DNA from: Hyphomonas adhaerens MHS-3
Lineage (GTDB): Bacteria > Pseudomonadota > Alphaproteobacteria > Caulobacterales > Hyphomonadaceae
DNA length: 64,000 bases
Assembly (NCBI RefSeq): GCF_000685235.1
Contig: NZ_ARYH01000004.1
Location: 62,001 to 126,000 of the forward strand
Reading direction: 5' to 3'
Shown: in pieces, positions 8,261 to 17,135 of the stretch
Position numbering within the stretch: the first letter of the stretch is position 1
Layout: every line of letters starts with the position of its first letter
Notes under the pieces: generated by a model
What the model saw: the letters and a program-made list of their open reading frames with translations, nothing else
Databases searched by the model: none
What the model was told of the DNA's origin: nothing
Position numbers and translations under genes: made by a program

Positions 8261-9544
8261 TTAGCTTGCCGCTTCGATACGAATTAGCCGAGGCGCGTCA
8301 ATCGGCTTGGCTATTTTTTCCAATCGCTCAAGTGCGGCCTGCATGTTCGCACGTGGGCAACGATGAGTAATAATGACAACAGGTGCAGAGCCGGATTCTT
8401 CGCCCGATTCCTGCAAAAGCTTGTCTACCGAAACGCCTTCTTTTGCGAGCGCTTCCGTCAGGGCGGCAAGAGCGCCGGGCTGGTCTGGCAGGTAAACACG
8501 CAGGAAGAAAGGCGCCACTTCCGTCGGCGCGCCTTGCACGAACGGACGGCCCGTATGGTGCGCGGCGCGGCCGAAAGCTGGCCGGATCGCGGGCCGGAAC
8601 ATTTTCGCGACATCCCCCATCACTGCGCTTGCCGTCGGGCCGGCACCTGCGCCGGGGCCTGTCAGCGTGATCGCACCAACGGGGTCGCCTTCGATCCGGA
8701 CAGTGTTCAGGCTGCCATTGACGCGGGCCAGCGGATGGCTTGCCGGCAGGACCAGCGGCTCAACGCGGCAGACGACGCCGTCATCGGTCAGCACACCTTC
8801 GGCAATCAGTTTGATACGGTACCCAAGACGGTCAGCCAGGCGCAGATCGAGCAGGCTGACCTTGTCGATGCCGGAGACGCTGACCTTCGAAAAATCCAGA
8901 TCCGCTGAGAAGGCAATGGCTGACAGGATCGCAGCCTTGTGCGCCGCATCCATGCCCGACACGTCCAGCGTTGGGTCGGCCTCAGCAAAACCGAGCCGCT
9001 GAGCCTCGGCGAGCACGTCATCATACTCGCGTCCCTGCTCCAGCATGACCGTGGTGAGATAGTTGCACGTGCCGTTGAGGATGCCGGTGATACGTTTGAC
9101 TTCGGTGCCGGCGAGGCTGTCTCGCAAGACGCGAACAACCGGGATGCCCCCGGCAACCGCTGCCTCGAACAGCAGATCGACCTGCTTCTCCTCAGCCAGG
9201 CGCGCCAGCGCCATGCCGTGCTTGGCAATCAGCGCCTTGTTTGCCGTGACAACGTGCTTCCCAGCTTTCAGGGCCGTCTCGACAGCGAACTTCGCAGGAC
9301 CATCGGATCCCCCCATGAGTTCCACGAACACATCGACGTCAGGATCCTCGGCCAGCGTCGCAGCGTCGTCGAACCAGCGGTACGGGCTGATGTCGACCGG
9401 CCGGTTACGCGATTGGCTACGCGCGCTGACCCCGGTGATCTTCACTTCACCCGGCAGGCGTAAATTTTGCTGGCGCTCGACCAGTTCGATCAGGCCGCAG
9501 CCGACATGGCCGAGCCCGGCGATCCCTATCTTCAAAGGTCCCAA
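8261..9544 (-). CDS. hom: Homoserine dehydrogenase
   Basis: A 427-residue NAD(P)-dependent enzyme that reduces aspartate semialdehyde to homoserine for threonine and methionine synthesis. The Rossmann motif GIAGLGHVGCGL is at the N-terminus. The catalytic region includes ITGILNGTCNYL and ADPTLDVSGMDAAHK. A C-terminal ACT domain (FFLRVYLPDQPGALAALTEALA) suggests allosteric feedback by threonine. It starts at TTG: the frame is closed by a stop at 9554-9556, and AGGGGG lies about 8 bases upstream. The promoter should lie in the 153-bp divergent gap shared with the MaoC gene. Confidence 0.95.
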   Translation of the reverse strand: MGPLKIGIAGLGHVGCGLIELVERQQNLRLPGEVKITGVSARSQSRNRPVDISPYRWFDDAATLAEDPDVDVFVELMGGSDGPAKFAVETALKAGKHVVTANKALIAKHGMALARLAEEKQVDLLFEAAVAGGIPVVRVLRDSLAGTEVKRITGILNGTCNYLTTVMLEQGREYDDVLAEAQRLGFAEADPTLDVSGMDAAHKAAILSAIAFSADLDFSKVSVSGIDKVSLLDLRLADRLGYRIKLIAEGVLTDDGVVCRVEPLVLPASHPLARVNGSLNTVRIEGDPVGAITLTGPGAGAGPTASAVMGDVAKMFRPAIRPAFGRAAHHTGRPFVQGAPTEVAPFFLRVYLPDQPGALAALTEALAKEGVSVDKLLQESGEESGSAPVVIITHRCPRANMQAALERLEKIAKPIDAPRLIRIEAAS

Positions 9545-9697
9545 CAGGGCCCCCTATTTGTTGCTCAATGTCCGGGCTGGTGCCTAGCTGGTTTGGCGCG
9601 CCGGGGAAAGGGGGGGACAGAGCAAACCAGCGCCATTGCAGAGGTTTCAAACAGCGTGCTTAATGCGCGGACAAAACTCACGAGGGAGGGCGAAACC

Positions 9698-10573
9698 ATG
9701 CCGATCAATCAGGATGCCATTGGATCGAAAGGCACACCACGGACGTGGGCCTGGGATTCACGCGATGCGCTGCTCTATGCGCTTGGCGTTGGGTGCGGTG
9801 TCGCCGACCCGGTCGGTTCTGAACTGGAATTCACGACCGAGAACACGATGGGGGTCGACCAGAAAGTCCTGCCCACCTTCTGCGTCCTGGCCGGGTTCAA
9901 CGCCCAGGGCGGCAAGAGCGCCATGTCGAACGCAGGAACCTATGACCCCCGCATGCTGGTGCATGGCGAACAGGGCATTCGCCTGCATCGGCCGATCCCG
10001 GTGGAAGGCGAAATTTCGATCGTGGATGAGATCACCGGCATCTATGACAAAGGCAAAGGCGCCGTGGTCGCCACAAAGGCTGAAGCGACGCTCGCCGCAG
10101 ATGGCAAGCCGCTGTTCGAGCTGACCTCATCTGTCTTCATCGTCGGCGAAGGCGGTTTCGGCGGTGACAGAGGCCCATCGGACAAGACAAATGCCGCTCC
10201 GGAGCGGGCACCTGACCATGCCGTCACCTATCAGACCCGCCCGGATCAGGCCCTGCTCTACCGCCTCAGCGGCGATCGCAACCCGTTGCATTCAGACAAG
10301 AAATTCTCTGACGTCGGCGGATTCCCGAAGCCCATCCTGCATGGCCTGTGCACCTACGGGTTCACGGGGCGTGCCCTGCTGGCATCGCTGTGCGGCAATG
10401 ATCCTGCCCGCTTCAAGGCGATGGACGGCCGTTTCTCGTCGCCGGTCCTGCCGGGTGAGGCCCTGACGATCAATATCTGGACCGGCGAAGGTGAGGACGG
10501 CACGGCCATCTTCCAGACCGTCGGCGGCGACGGCCGTGTCGTTCTCAACAATGGTGGGTTCAGTTACGCCTGA
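9698..10573 (+). CDS. MaoC-family (R)-specific enoyl-CoA hydratase
   Basis: A 291-residue double hot-dog hydratase of the MFE-2 / hydratase 2 type, adding water to trans-2-enoyl-CoA to give (R)-3-hydroxyacyl-CoA. The hydratase 2 motif is clear in the C-terminal half: YRLSGDRNPLHSDKKF with Asp and His, then GFPKPILHGLCTYG. The N-terminal half carries the substrate-pocket hot-dog. The start follows GGGAGGG. It is transcribed against its flanking genes and splits an otherwise familiar aminotransferase-hom-glpX-recJ block. It could supply (R)-3-hydroxyacyl-CoA to the PHA synthase 1.7 kb away; that link is inferred. Confidence 0.9.
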   Translation: MPINQDAIGSKGTPRTWAWDSRDALLYALGVGCGVADPVGSELEFTTENTMGVDQKVLPTFCVLAGFNAQGGKSAMSNAGTYDPRMLVHGEQGIRLHRPIPVEGEISIVDEITGIYDKGKGAVVATKAEATLAADGKPLFELTSSVFIVGEGGFGGDRGPSDKTNAAPERAPDHAVTYQTRPDQALLYRLSGDRNPLHSDKKFSDVGGFPKPILHGLCTYGFTGRALLASLCGNDPARFKAMDGRFSSPVLPGEALTINIWTGEGEDGTAIFQTVGGDGRVVLNNGGFSYA

Positions 10574-10582
10574 TCCTGAAGG

Positions 10583-11794
10583 CTACTCGGCCGCAGCGAC
10601 TGCGCCGATTTCCTTCACGCCGCGCTTCTCCAGGAACTTCCGGATGTTGCGGGCGGCCTGGCGGATGCGCTGTTCATTTTCGACGAGGGCGATACGGACA
10701 TGGCCGTCGCCATGCTCGCCGAAGCCGGCGCCGGGGGCGACGGCAACATGGGCCTCATTGATGAGCTGCAGGGCAAATTCCAGGCTGCCGAGGTCCTTCA
10801 GCTGTTCCGGGATCGGCGCCCATGCGAACATGGAAGCTGCCGGGCTCGGCACCGGCCAGCCGGCACGGGTGAAGCTCTCCACCAGCACGTCGCGGCGTGA
10901 CTTGTAGATGGCGCGGATATCATCCACGCAATCCTGCGGTCCATCGAGCGCAGCCACAGCAGCGACCTGAATCGGCGTGTAAGCCCCATAATCGAGATAG
11001 GATTTCACGCGGGCGAGCGCCGAAATCAGCGCCTCGTTCCCGGCCACGAAGCCCATGCGCCAGCCGGCCATGGAATAGGTCTTCGACATGGTCGTGAACT
11101 CGACCGCGATATCCTTCGCCCCATCGACCTGCAGGATCGAGGGGGTCGGTTCGTCGAAATAGATCTCGTTGTAGGCCAGATCCGAAAGGATCCAGATCTC
11201 ATGCTTCTTCGCGAACTTGACGGCTTCTTTATAGAAGTCGAGATCGCAGACGGCAGCGGTCGGGTTGGACGGATAGCACAGCACCATGGCCGTTGGCGGC
11301 GGCACGGAATAATGCACGGCCTTGCCAAGGTTCGACAGGTACTGTTCCGGCGTCTGGGCTGGTACACCGCGGATAGAAGCCCCGGCGATGATGAAGCCGA
11401 AATGGTGCAGCGGATAGGATGGATCCGGCGCAAGGATCACATCGCCCGGCGCCGAAATGGCCTGGGCGAGGTTCGCAAACCCCTCCTTGGAGCCGAGCGT
11501 GACGATCACTTCCCGGTCCTTGTCCAGCTTCACATCGAAGCGCCGCTTGTAATAGTCCGTCAGCGCGCGTCGGAGGCCCGGAATCCCGCGTGAGGCGGAA
11601 TAGCCGTTTACGTCCGGCCGGCGGGCGGTTTCGCACAGCTTGTCGACAATGTGCTTCGGGGTCGGCATGTCCGGGTTGCCCATGCCGAGATCGATGATGT
11701 CCGCCCCATCTGCGCGAAGGGCCGCCTTGGTGCGGTTTACCTGCTCAAAAACGTAAGGGGGAAGTCGGCGGATCTTGTGAAAATCGGTATTCAT
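10583..11794 (-). CDS. PLP-dependent aminotransferase, AlaC-like
   Basis: A 403-residue fold-type I aminotransferase, probably glutamate-pyruvate transaminase (AlaC type). Signatures are NGYSASRGIPGLRRAL, DPSYPLHHFGF, CYPSNPTAAVCD, LSDLAYNEIYFD and the PLP-lysine region TMSKTYSMAGWRMGF. The C-terminal arginine region VRIALVENEQRIRQA is present. Its ATG overlaps the stop of the upstream lipoprotein gene, so the two are translationally coupled. LL-diaminopimelate aminotransferase is a related alternative; the neighbourhood of hom suits aspartate/alanine-family amino acid metabolism. Confidence 0.88.
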   Translation of the reverse strand: MNTDFHKIRRLPPYVFEQVNRTKAALRADGADIIDLGMGNPDMPTPKHIVDKLCETARRPDVNGYSASRGIPGLRRALTDYYKRRFDVKLDKDREVIVTLGSKEGFANLAQAISAPGDVILAPDPSYPLHHFGFIIAGASIRGVPAQTPEQYLSNLGKAVHYSVPPPTAMVLCYPSNPTAAVCDLDFYKEAVKFAKKHEIWILSDLAYNEIYFDEPTPSILQVDGAKDIAVEFTTMSKTYSMAGWRMGFVAGNEALISALARVKSYLDYGAYTPIQVAAVAALDGPQDCVDDIRAIYKSRRDVLVESFTRAGWPVPSPAASMFAWAPIPEQLKDLGSLEFALQLINEAHVAVAPGAGFGEHGDGHVRIALVENEQRIRQAARNIRKFLEKRGVKEIGAVAAAE

Positions 11795-12228
11795 TTGCGT
11801 CTGACCTTGAGGCCTTCAGTAACTCTGGGAACGTTAAACGCAGCTTCGATCTGAGCGATCTCTTCCTGCGTCAGGAAATCGGGATCAGCGGGCAGCCCCG
11901 CGAATTCCGCTTCTACCCGCTTCAGCAGCACGGCCATCTGGCCGGCAACATCCACGGGTGGCTCCGCTCGTTCATTAGCGTCAAAATAGGCCTGCAATAT
12001 GTCCACACGGGCGGCTGCGGCAGGCAGCGTCTTGCCGGGAAGCTGGTCGGCAGGGATTTCCTGCACTTCAGCCAGCTTCGGATAGCCCTCTCCCCGGATT
12101 TCCTTGCGGCGGCCATCATACCAGTCTGGCGCCTGGTCAATTGCCGCCCGAACACGGGTAAAAGAGTTCGAACAGCCCGCAATGAGCAGAATCGACACGC
12201 TTAAAAGGGGAATCGTCGTGTTTTTCAT
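11791..12228 (-). CDS. Small lipoprotein, function unknown
   Basis: A 145-residue protein with a lipoprotein signal: a short positive start, a hydrophobic stretch, and the lipobox LIAGC. The mature part is mostly polar and probably helical, with YDGRRKEIRGEGYPKLAEVQEIP near its N-terminus. It should be anchored in the inner or outer membrane facing the periplasm. I do not recognise a domain. The start at 12228 puts the signal peptide at the N-terminus; the frame is open to 12264. It overlaps the downstream aminotransferase gene by 4 bases and diverges from phaC across 72 bp. Confidence 0.75.
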   Translation of the reverse strand: MKNTTIPLLSVSILLIAGCSNSFTRVRAAIDQAPDWYDGRRKEIRGEGYPKLAEVQEIPADQLPGKTLPAAAARVDILQAYFDANERAEPPVDVAGQMAVLLKRVEAEFAGLPADPDFLTQEEIAQIEAAFNVPRVTEGLKVRRK

Positions 12229-12300
12229 GCTGAAACTCACTAAATCACAAATATTCGGGCGCATAGTAAAGGACAGCTAAAACAGGCATAATTTGTACGA

Positions 12301-14127
12301 ATGAGTGGCAGCGAGCGAATCAAGGAGACCCCCGCGCCCCTGGCTGAACTGATGATGAGCCAGGATCCGGCGCGTATGCAGGTGCTGATGACGACGCTCG
12401 CGTTGGCGAACGTCGAATCTCAGGGCTTGCTCGCTGACGTGATGATGGGCTCCGGCCCGCTGGGCACGGTCTCCCAAGGCGATCCGATGCGGGTGGGCGA
12501 GGCATTCCGTGCCGTCGGCTGGAGTTTCGCGACCAATCCCGCCGCCATGTTCAACGCCAATCTCGAGCTAATGACCAGCTGGATGAAGCTGTGGCAGGAA
12601 ATGTCCATGGAGGCGATCTCCGGCAAGCCGGAGAAGGACAAGGACAAACGCTTTTCCGACCCCGAATGGGCTAGCAATCCGGGCTTCCGCTTTATCCGCA
12701 AAGCTTATGAAGTGAATGCCAACTGGATGAACAGCCTGGCCGACCAGGCCCCCGGCCTGCCGGAAAACCTGCAGCTGCGCGCGAAGTTCTTTACCCAGCT
12801 CCTGACCGACACGCTGTCGCCAACCAATTATCTCGGCTCAAACCCGACGGCTTTGCGCGCCTTCTTCGAAACCGGCGGCCAGAGCGTCCTGGAAGGCCTG
12901 CGCCTTGCCCGCGCGGACGTGAAGAAAGGCGGCGGCAAGCTGTATATCAGCCAGACCGATGAAACGCCGTTCAGGCTGGGCGAGAATATCGCGACTGCAC
13001 CGGGCCAGGTTGTCTTCCGCAACGACCTGATCGAGCTGATCCACTATGCACCGACTCAGGAAAAGACCTATTCCCGCCCGCTGCTGATCTTCCCGCCATG
13101 GATCAACAAGTTCTACATCCTGGACCTCCAGGAAAAGAACTCAATGATCCGCTGGCTGGTCGACAAGGGTGTCCCGGTTTTCGTGGTGTCGTGGCGCTCG
13201 GCAGACGAAGTTACGCAGGACTACACCTGGGACGACTATGTCCAGAAAGGCGCCTACGCCGCGGTTGAAGCGACGATGCAGGCATCCGGCGCGACTGGCG
13301 TCAACACGGTCGGCTACTGTATCGGCGGCACGATGTTGTCATCGGCGCTCGGACACATGGCCAAGACCGGATACGACAAGATCAAATCAGCCACGTTCTT
13401 TGCCTCGCAATCGGATTTCGAACTCGCCGGCGACCTGAGAGTCTTCACCGATGGTCCGGGACGCAGTTATATCGACGGTATCATCGAAGAAAATGGCGGT
13501 GTGATGCCGGGCTCGATGATGTACGAGACATTCAATTGGCTACGCCCGATCGATCTCGTCTGGCGCTACGTCATCGACGAATACATGCTGGGCAAGGCGC
13601 CCCGCCCGTTCGACCTGCTCTATTGGAACGCCGACCAGACCAACATTCCGGGCAAGGTGCACCAGCGCTACCTGAAAGACTGTTATGACGAGAACCGCCT
13701 GTCGACGGGCAGCTTCGATGTGCTGGGCGAAACGGTGAACCTGAAAGACGTGAAGATCCCGGTCATGGTGCAGGCCAGCAAGGACGATCACATCTGCCCG
13801 TTCGAGAGCGTCTACCGGACTTCCCTGGTCTTTGGCGGCGACACGCAATTCGTCTTGTCCGGGTCCGGACATATCGCCGGTGTCGTGAACCACCCGGACG
13901 CAAAGAAATACCAGCACTGGCTGAACCCCGACCTCGCTGAGACGGGCGGCGAGTGGCTGGAAAATGCCGAAGAAGTCCCCGGCTCCTGGTGGCCGACCTG
14001 GTGGGACTGGCTGCGCCCGAAATCGGGCCGCAAGGTCGAGGCAAAGCAGCCGAAAGACATGGGCCTCGGCGCCGCACCCGGCAACTACGCCAAAGTGCGC
14101 CTCTCCGATATCGACTTGCCGCTTTAG
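12301..14127 (+). CDS. phaC: Class I poly(R)-hydroxyalkanoate synthase
   Basis: A 608-residue PHA synthase that polymerises (R)-3-hydroxyacyl-CoA on the surface of storage granules. The lipase-like box GYCIGG contains the catalytic Cys340; the Asp lies in SKDDHICPFES and the His in SGSGHIAGVVN. The N-terminal PhaC_N region (WASNPGFRFIRKAY, NYLGSNPTALRAFFETGG) and the hallmark FPPWINKFYILDL are intact. Length fits class I. The proposed ATG has only a weak ribosome binding site. The stop overlaps the convergent argC stop by 4 bases. A second synthase gene lies at 18666. Confidence 0.95.
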   Translation: MSGSERIKETPAPLAELMMSQDPARMQVLMTTLALANVESQGLLADVMMGSGPLGTVSQGDPMRVGEAFRAVGWSFATNPAAMFNANLELMTSWMKLWQEMSMEAISGKPEKDKDKRFSDPEWASNPGFRFIRKAYEVNANWMNSLADQAPGLPENLQLRAKFFTQLLTDTLSPTNYLGSNPTALRAFFETGGQSVLEGLRLARADVKKGGGKLYISQTDETPFRLGENIATAPGQVVFRNDLIELIHYAPTQEKTYSRPLLIFPPWINKFYILDLQEKNSMIRWLVDKGVPVFVVSWRSADEVTQDYTWDDYVQKGAYAAVEATMQASGATGVNTVGYCIGGTMLSSALGHMAKTGYDKIKSATFFASQSDFELAGDLRVFTDGPGRSYIDGIIEENGGVMPGSMMYETFNWLRPIDLVWRYVIDEYMLGKAPRPFDLLYWNADQTNIPGKVHQRYLKDCYDENRLSTGSFDVLGETVNLKDVKIPVMVQASKDDHICPFESVYRTSLVFGGDTQFVLSGSGHIAGVVNHPDAKKYQHWLNPDLAETGGEWLENAEEVPGSWWPTWWDWLRPKSGRKVEAKQPKDMGLGAAPGNYAKVRLSDIDLPL

Positions 14128-15059
14128 GCTTCGAGTCCCGCCTGTTCGTCCAGCCCCAGCGCGATGTTGAGGTTCTGCACGGCCGCGCCGGATGCCCCCT
14201 TGCCGAGATTGTCGAGCCGCGCAACGAGGCGGGCTTCCTCATCTGATCCGAACACGAATAGTTCCAGCCGGTTGGTGCCGTTGCAGGCTTCCGGCTCCAG
14301 CCCCGTCAGCGCGTCACATTCCGCCAGCGAAGGCACTTTTACAAAGGCCTCCCCCTCATAGGCTTTTGCCAGCGCGGCATGCAGGTCAGCACGTTTCGGC
14401 TTTCCCGGCAGTGCCCACAGCGGCAAGGCAATCTGGGTCAGCATGCCCTGCGCAAAACGCCCGACCGACGGCAGGAACATGGGCGCATGATCCAGCCGCC
14501 CATAGCGCTTCATCTCCGGCAGGTGCTTGTGCTTCTGCGTCAGGGCGTAGATGCGGTGATTGTCCTGCGTGCCACCATCCTCGAACTCGGCGATCATTGC
14601 CTTGCCCCCGCCCGAATAGCCGGACACCGCGCTCACCGTCACCGGCAGCGATGCCGGCACAAGGCCTGCTCCGGTCAGCGGACGCATCAGGGCAATCATG
14701 CCGGTCGGGTAACAGCCCGGATTGGCAATCCGGCGGCAGGCCCGCAGGGCGGCCCGCTGTGTCTTGTCCATTTCCGGAAAGCCATAGGTCCACCCGGACG
14801 CCGTCCGGTGGGCAGAAGACGCATCGATCACCACCGTGTTGTGGCTGGTCACCAGCGACACGCCAAGGCGGGCCGCCTCGTCCGGCAGGCAGAGAATCAC
14901 GGCGTCGGCCATGTTCATCAGGCGCGCGCGCTCGTCATTGTCCTTCCGCTTGTCCGGATCGATCGAGATCAATTCCAGGTCAGACCGGCCCCGCAGGCGG
15001 TCGGCAATCTGAAGTCCGGTCGTACCGGCTTCGCCATCAATGAAAACTTTGGGCAGCAT
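14124..15059 (-). CDS. argC: N-acetyl-gamma-glutamyl-phosphate reductase (short form)
   Basis: A 311-residue enzyme of the short ArgC class, reducing N-acetylglutamyl-5-phosphate to the semialdehyde in arginine synthesis. It starts MLPKVFIDGEAGTTGLQI, with the glycine-rich NADP site. The catalytic cysteine is in RIANPGCYPTG, and SAVSGYSGGGKAMI and LDHAPMFLPSVG are family landmarks. The start at 15059 matches the family N-terminus; nine upstream codons were excluded. It lies downstream of rplM-rpsI on the same strand but after their terminator, so it probably has its own promoter. Confidence 0.92.
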   Translation of the reverse strand: MLPKVFIDGEAGTTGLQIADRLRGRSDLELISIDPDKRKDNDERARLMNMADAVILCLPDEAARLGVSLVTSHNTVVIDASSAHRTASGWTYGFPEMDKTQRAALRACRRIANPGCYPTGMIALMRPLTGAGLVPASLPVTVSAVSGYSGGGKAMIAEFEDGGTQDNHRIYALTQKHKHLPEMKRYGRLDHAPMFLPSVGRFAQGMLTQIALPLWALPGKPKRADLHAALAKAYEGEAFVKVPSLAECDALTGLEPEACNGTNRLELFVFGSDEEARLVARLDNLGKGASGAAVQNLNIALGLDEQAGLEA

Positions 15060-15087
15060 TGCGTTCTCGTCCCTTTGCAAACGCAAG

Positions 15088-15127
15088 ACAAAAGAAAAGC
15101 GGGCGCTCCGTCACCGAAGCGCCCGCC
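15088..15127 (-). terminator. Rho-independent terminator of rplM-rpsI
   Basis: On the minus strand, GCGGGCGCT and AGCGCCCGC pair in a 9-bp G/C stem (15099-15126) and are followed by TTTTCTTTT. It begins about 25 bp after the rpsI stop. Confidence 0.85.
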
Positions 15128-15151
15128 CGAAAAGAATAAACCGGATGCGGC

Positions 15152-15643
15152 TTAGCGCTTCGAGAACTGGAAGCTACGGCGGGCTTTCGCCTTACCGTAC
15201 TTCTTACGCTCGACGACACGCGGGTCGCGGGTCATGAAGCCGAACGGCTTGAGCACGCGGCGCAGGCCCGGCTCGTAGTTCACAAGGGCGCGGGAAATGC
15301 CGTGGCGCACAGCGCCGGCCTGCCCCATGAGGCCGGAGCCTTTCACGGTGGCGATCACGTCAAACTCGGTCTCGCGGCCTGCTTCGATCAGCGGCTGGGC
15401 AATCACCATGCGCAGCACCGGGCGCGCAAAGTACTGTTCCTGGTCGCGGCCATTGATCGTGATCTTGCCGGATCCCGGCTTGATCCAGACGCGGGCGACG
15501 GCTTCCTTGCGGCGGCCGGTGCCGTAAGCACGGCCCTGAGCGTCGATTTTCGGTTCTACGAGAGTTTCCTCAGGAGCGGCGGTGATGGTTTCGTCACCAG
15601 TCATGGTGCCGAGGTCCTGGAGGGAGTTTGCAGTATCGGTCAT
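15152..15643 (-). CDS. rpsI: 30S ribosomal protein S9
   Basis: A 163-residue S9 protein of the small ribosomal subunit. It includes [37 protein letters not shown] and the basic C-terminal tail [10 protein letters not shown] that reaches the P-site tRNA. The first roughly 40 residues are an acidic extension typical of alphaproteobacterial S9 proteins. It follows rplM by 5 bases in the usual two-gene operon. Confidence 0.97.
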   Translation of the reverse strand: MTDTANSLQDLGTMTGDETITAAPEETLVEPKIDAQGRAYGTGRRKEAVARVWIKPGSGKITINGRDQEQYFARPVLRMVIAQPLIEAGRETEFDVIATVKGSGLMGQAGAVRHGISRALVNYEPGLRRVLKPFGFMTRDPRVVERKKYGKAKARRSFQFSKR

Positions 15644-15648
15644 AATGA

Positions 15649-16113
15649 TCAGGCCGTTTTGACGTTTTTGCGGTTCATCGACGCGAAGTCGACGGTTTCG
15701 GGGCTCTGGGCCGTGTGCGGGTGCTCGGCACCGGCATAGACGCGCAGTTTCGAGAACTGCTTACGCGCCAGCGGGCTTTCTTTCGGCAGCATGCGCTTGA
15801 CGGCCAGTTCGATGGCGCGCTCCGGGAAGCGGCCGGAAAGGATCTTGCCGGCCGTGGTCGACTTGATGCCGCCCGGATAACCGGTGTGGCGGTAGTAGAC
15901 CTTATCAGTCAGCTTGTTGCCGGTGAATTTGGCCTTTTCCGCATTGATCACAACGACATGGTCGCCGGTATCGATGTGCGGAGTAAAGTCAGGCCGGTGC
16001 TTGCCGCGCAGGCGCTTGGCGACGTAAGAAGCAAGACGTCCGACAACGACATCAGTCGCGTCGATCACGACCCACTTATTCTCGACGTCCACGGGTGCGT
16101 TATAGGTTTTCAT
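15649..16113 (-). CDS. rplM: 50S ribosomal protein L13
   Basis: A 154-residue L13, an early assembly protein of the large subunit. Conserved stretches are [44 protein letters not shown] and [16 protein letters not shown]. It is the first gene of rplM-rpsI. Only 38 bp separate its start from the divergent lipoprotein gene, so its promoter probably reaches into that gene. Confidence 0.97.
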   Translation of the reverse strand: MKTYNAPVDVENKWVVIDATDVVVGRLASYVAKRLRGKHRPDFTPHIDTGDHVVVINAEKAKFTGNKLTDKVYYRHTGYPGGIKSTTAGKILSGRFPERAIELAVKRMLPKESPLARKQFSKLRVYAGAEHPHTAQSPETVDFASMNRKNVKTA

Positions 16114-16151
16114 CGCTCTACTCAGAGCCTCTCGCTTTCGGAGTTCATGGA

Positions 16152-17135
16152 ATGGAATTCAAGCGCTGGCGTTTAAGCGCCACATCCACCGTTGTCAACG
16201 CAGGGCTTGGTCTTGCCCTGCTTTTTGCCACGGCGGCCTGCAGCAAGCCGGAACAAGCGTCAGAATCCCCCCCGGAAACCTCTGCAATCACTGCAGATGT
16301 GGAGCTTCCGGCTGTGTGGGCGACACGTACACTGGAATCACCTGTCTCCGCAATCGCTCTTTCAGGTGGTTCACGAGGTATTCTGGCGGTCGCCTATGAG
16401 AGCGGCGGCCTGCAATTTTTCGATATGGAAGCCGAGCGGATCGGCGAACCGACCAATTTCCGCGTCAAGGCGCTGGCGGGCGGCCAGTCCACCAATATCG
16501 GCGGGAGCACGCTGACCGTATTTCCGGGCGTTGACCGCGAAGGCACCGTGAAAGCCTATGTCTTCGGCGACGGCCTGATCGCCCCGGCGCAGGTGGACCT
16601 GTCGGTCGACGGCGAAACCTTCATCGAAGGCCTCTGCTCCGGCCCGGCCGGAACGGAAGGCATCATGCGGCTCGCTTTCTGGACCCTCGGCGACAATCGG
16701 GTTCTGCAGGCCGGGATCGTCAAGGAGAACAATGGCGAACTGGCCTGGGAACGCGGCGAATCCACATTCACCGATTTCCCCATCCATTCCTGTGCCTACA
16801 CCAGCGATACACTGGTCGCCTCGCCCCGGGCCATGGCGGCTGCGCCGCTGATCCGCGGCAAGGTCTCTGCGCTTCTGTCGCTGGAACCGGATTCGGGCCT
16901 CAAACTGTCCACCGATCTCGGCATGACCACGACGGACGTGAACATCCGCGACGGCCTCAGCGTCTTTGCCCCGGAGAAACCCGTCGCAATGGCCGCAATG
17001 GGCCGGATGATGTCAGGCGGCTATCCGGGCGGCGTGATTGCGCTGGCTGGCGAGGTTGAACCCGGCAAGAGCCAGGTCGTGTTCGTCGACCCGAGCCCGA
17101 TCACGCTGCCGGACGAGCAAACCGGGTCGAACTAA
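16152..17135 (+). CDS. Lipoprotein with possible beta-propeller, function unknown
   Basis: A 327-residue protein starting MEFKRWRL, with a signal peptide ending in the lipobox FATAAC, so it is probably a periplasm-facing lipoprotein. The mature part has short beta-rich segments such as [26 protein letters not shown] that look like propeller blades, with [14 protein letters not shown] later. No catalytic motif is recognised. The start at 16152 gives a standard signal peptide; the frame is open back to 16095, over the rplM leader. The stop overlaps the convergent heme A synthase stop. Confidence 0.7.
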   Translation: MEFKRWRLSATSTVVNAGLGLALLFATAACSKPEQASESPPETSAITADVELPAVWATRTLESPVSAIALSGGSRGILAVAYESGGLQFFDMEAERIGEPTNFRVKALAGGQSTNIGGSTLTVFPGVDREGTVKAYVFGDGLIAPAQVDLSVDGETFIEGLCSGPAGTEGIMRLAFWTLGDNRVLQAGIVKENNGELAWERGESTFTDFPIHSCAYTSDTLVASPRAMAAAPLIRGKVSALLSLEPDSGLKLSTDLGMTTTDVNIRDGLSVFAPEKPVAMAAMGRMMSGGYPGGVIALAGEVEPGKSQVVFVDPSPITLPDEQTGSN

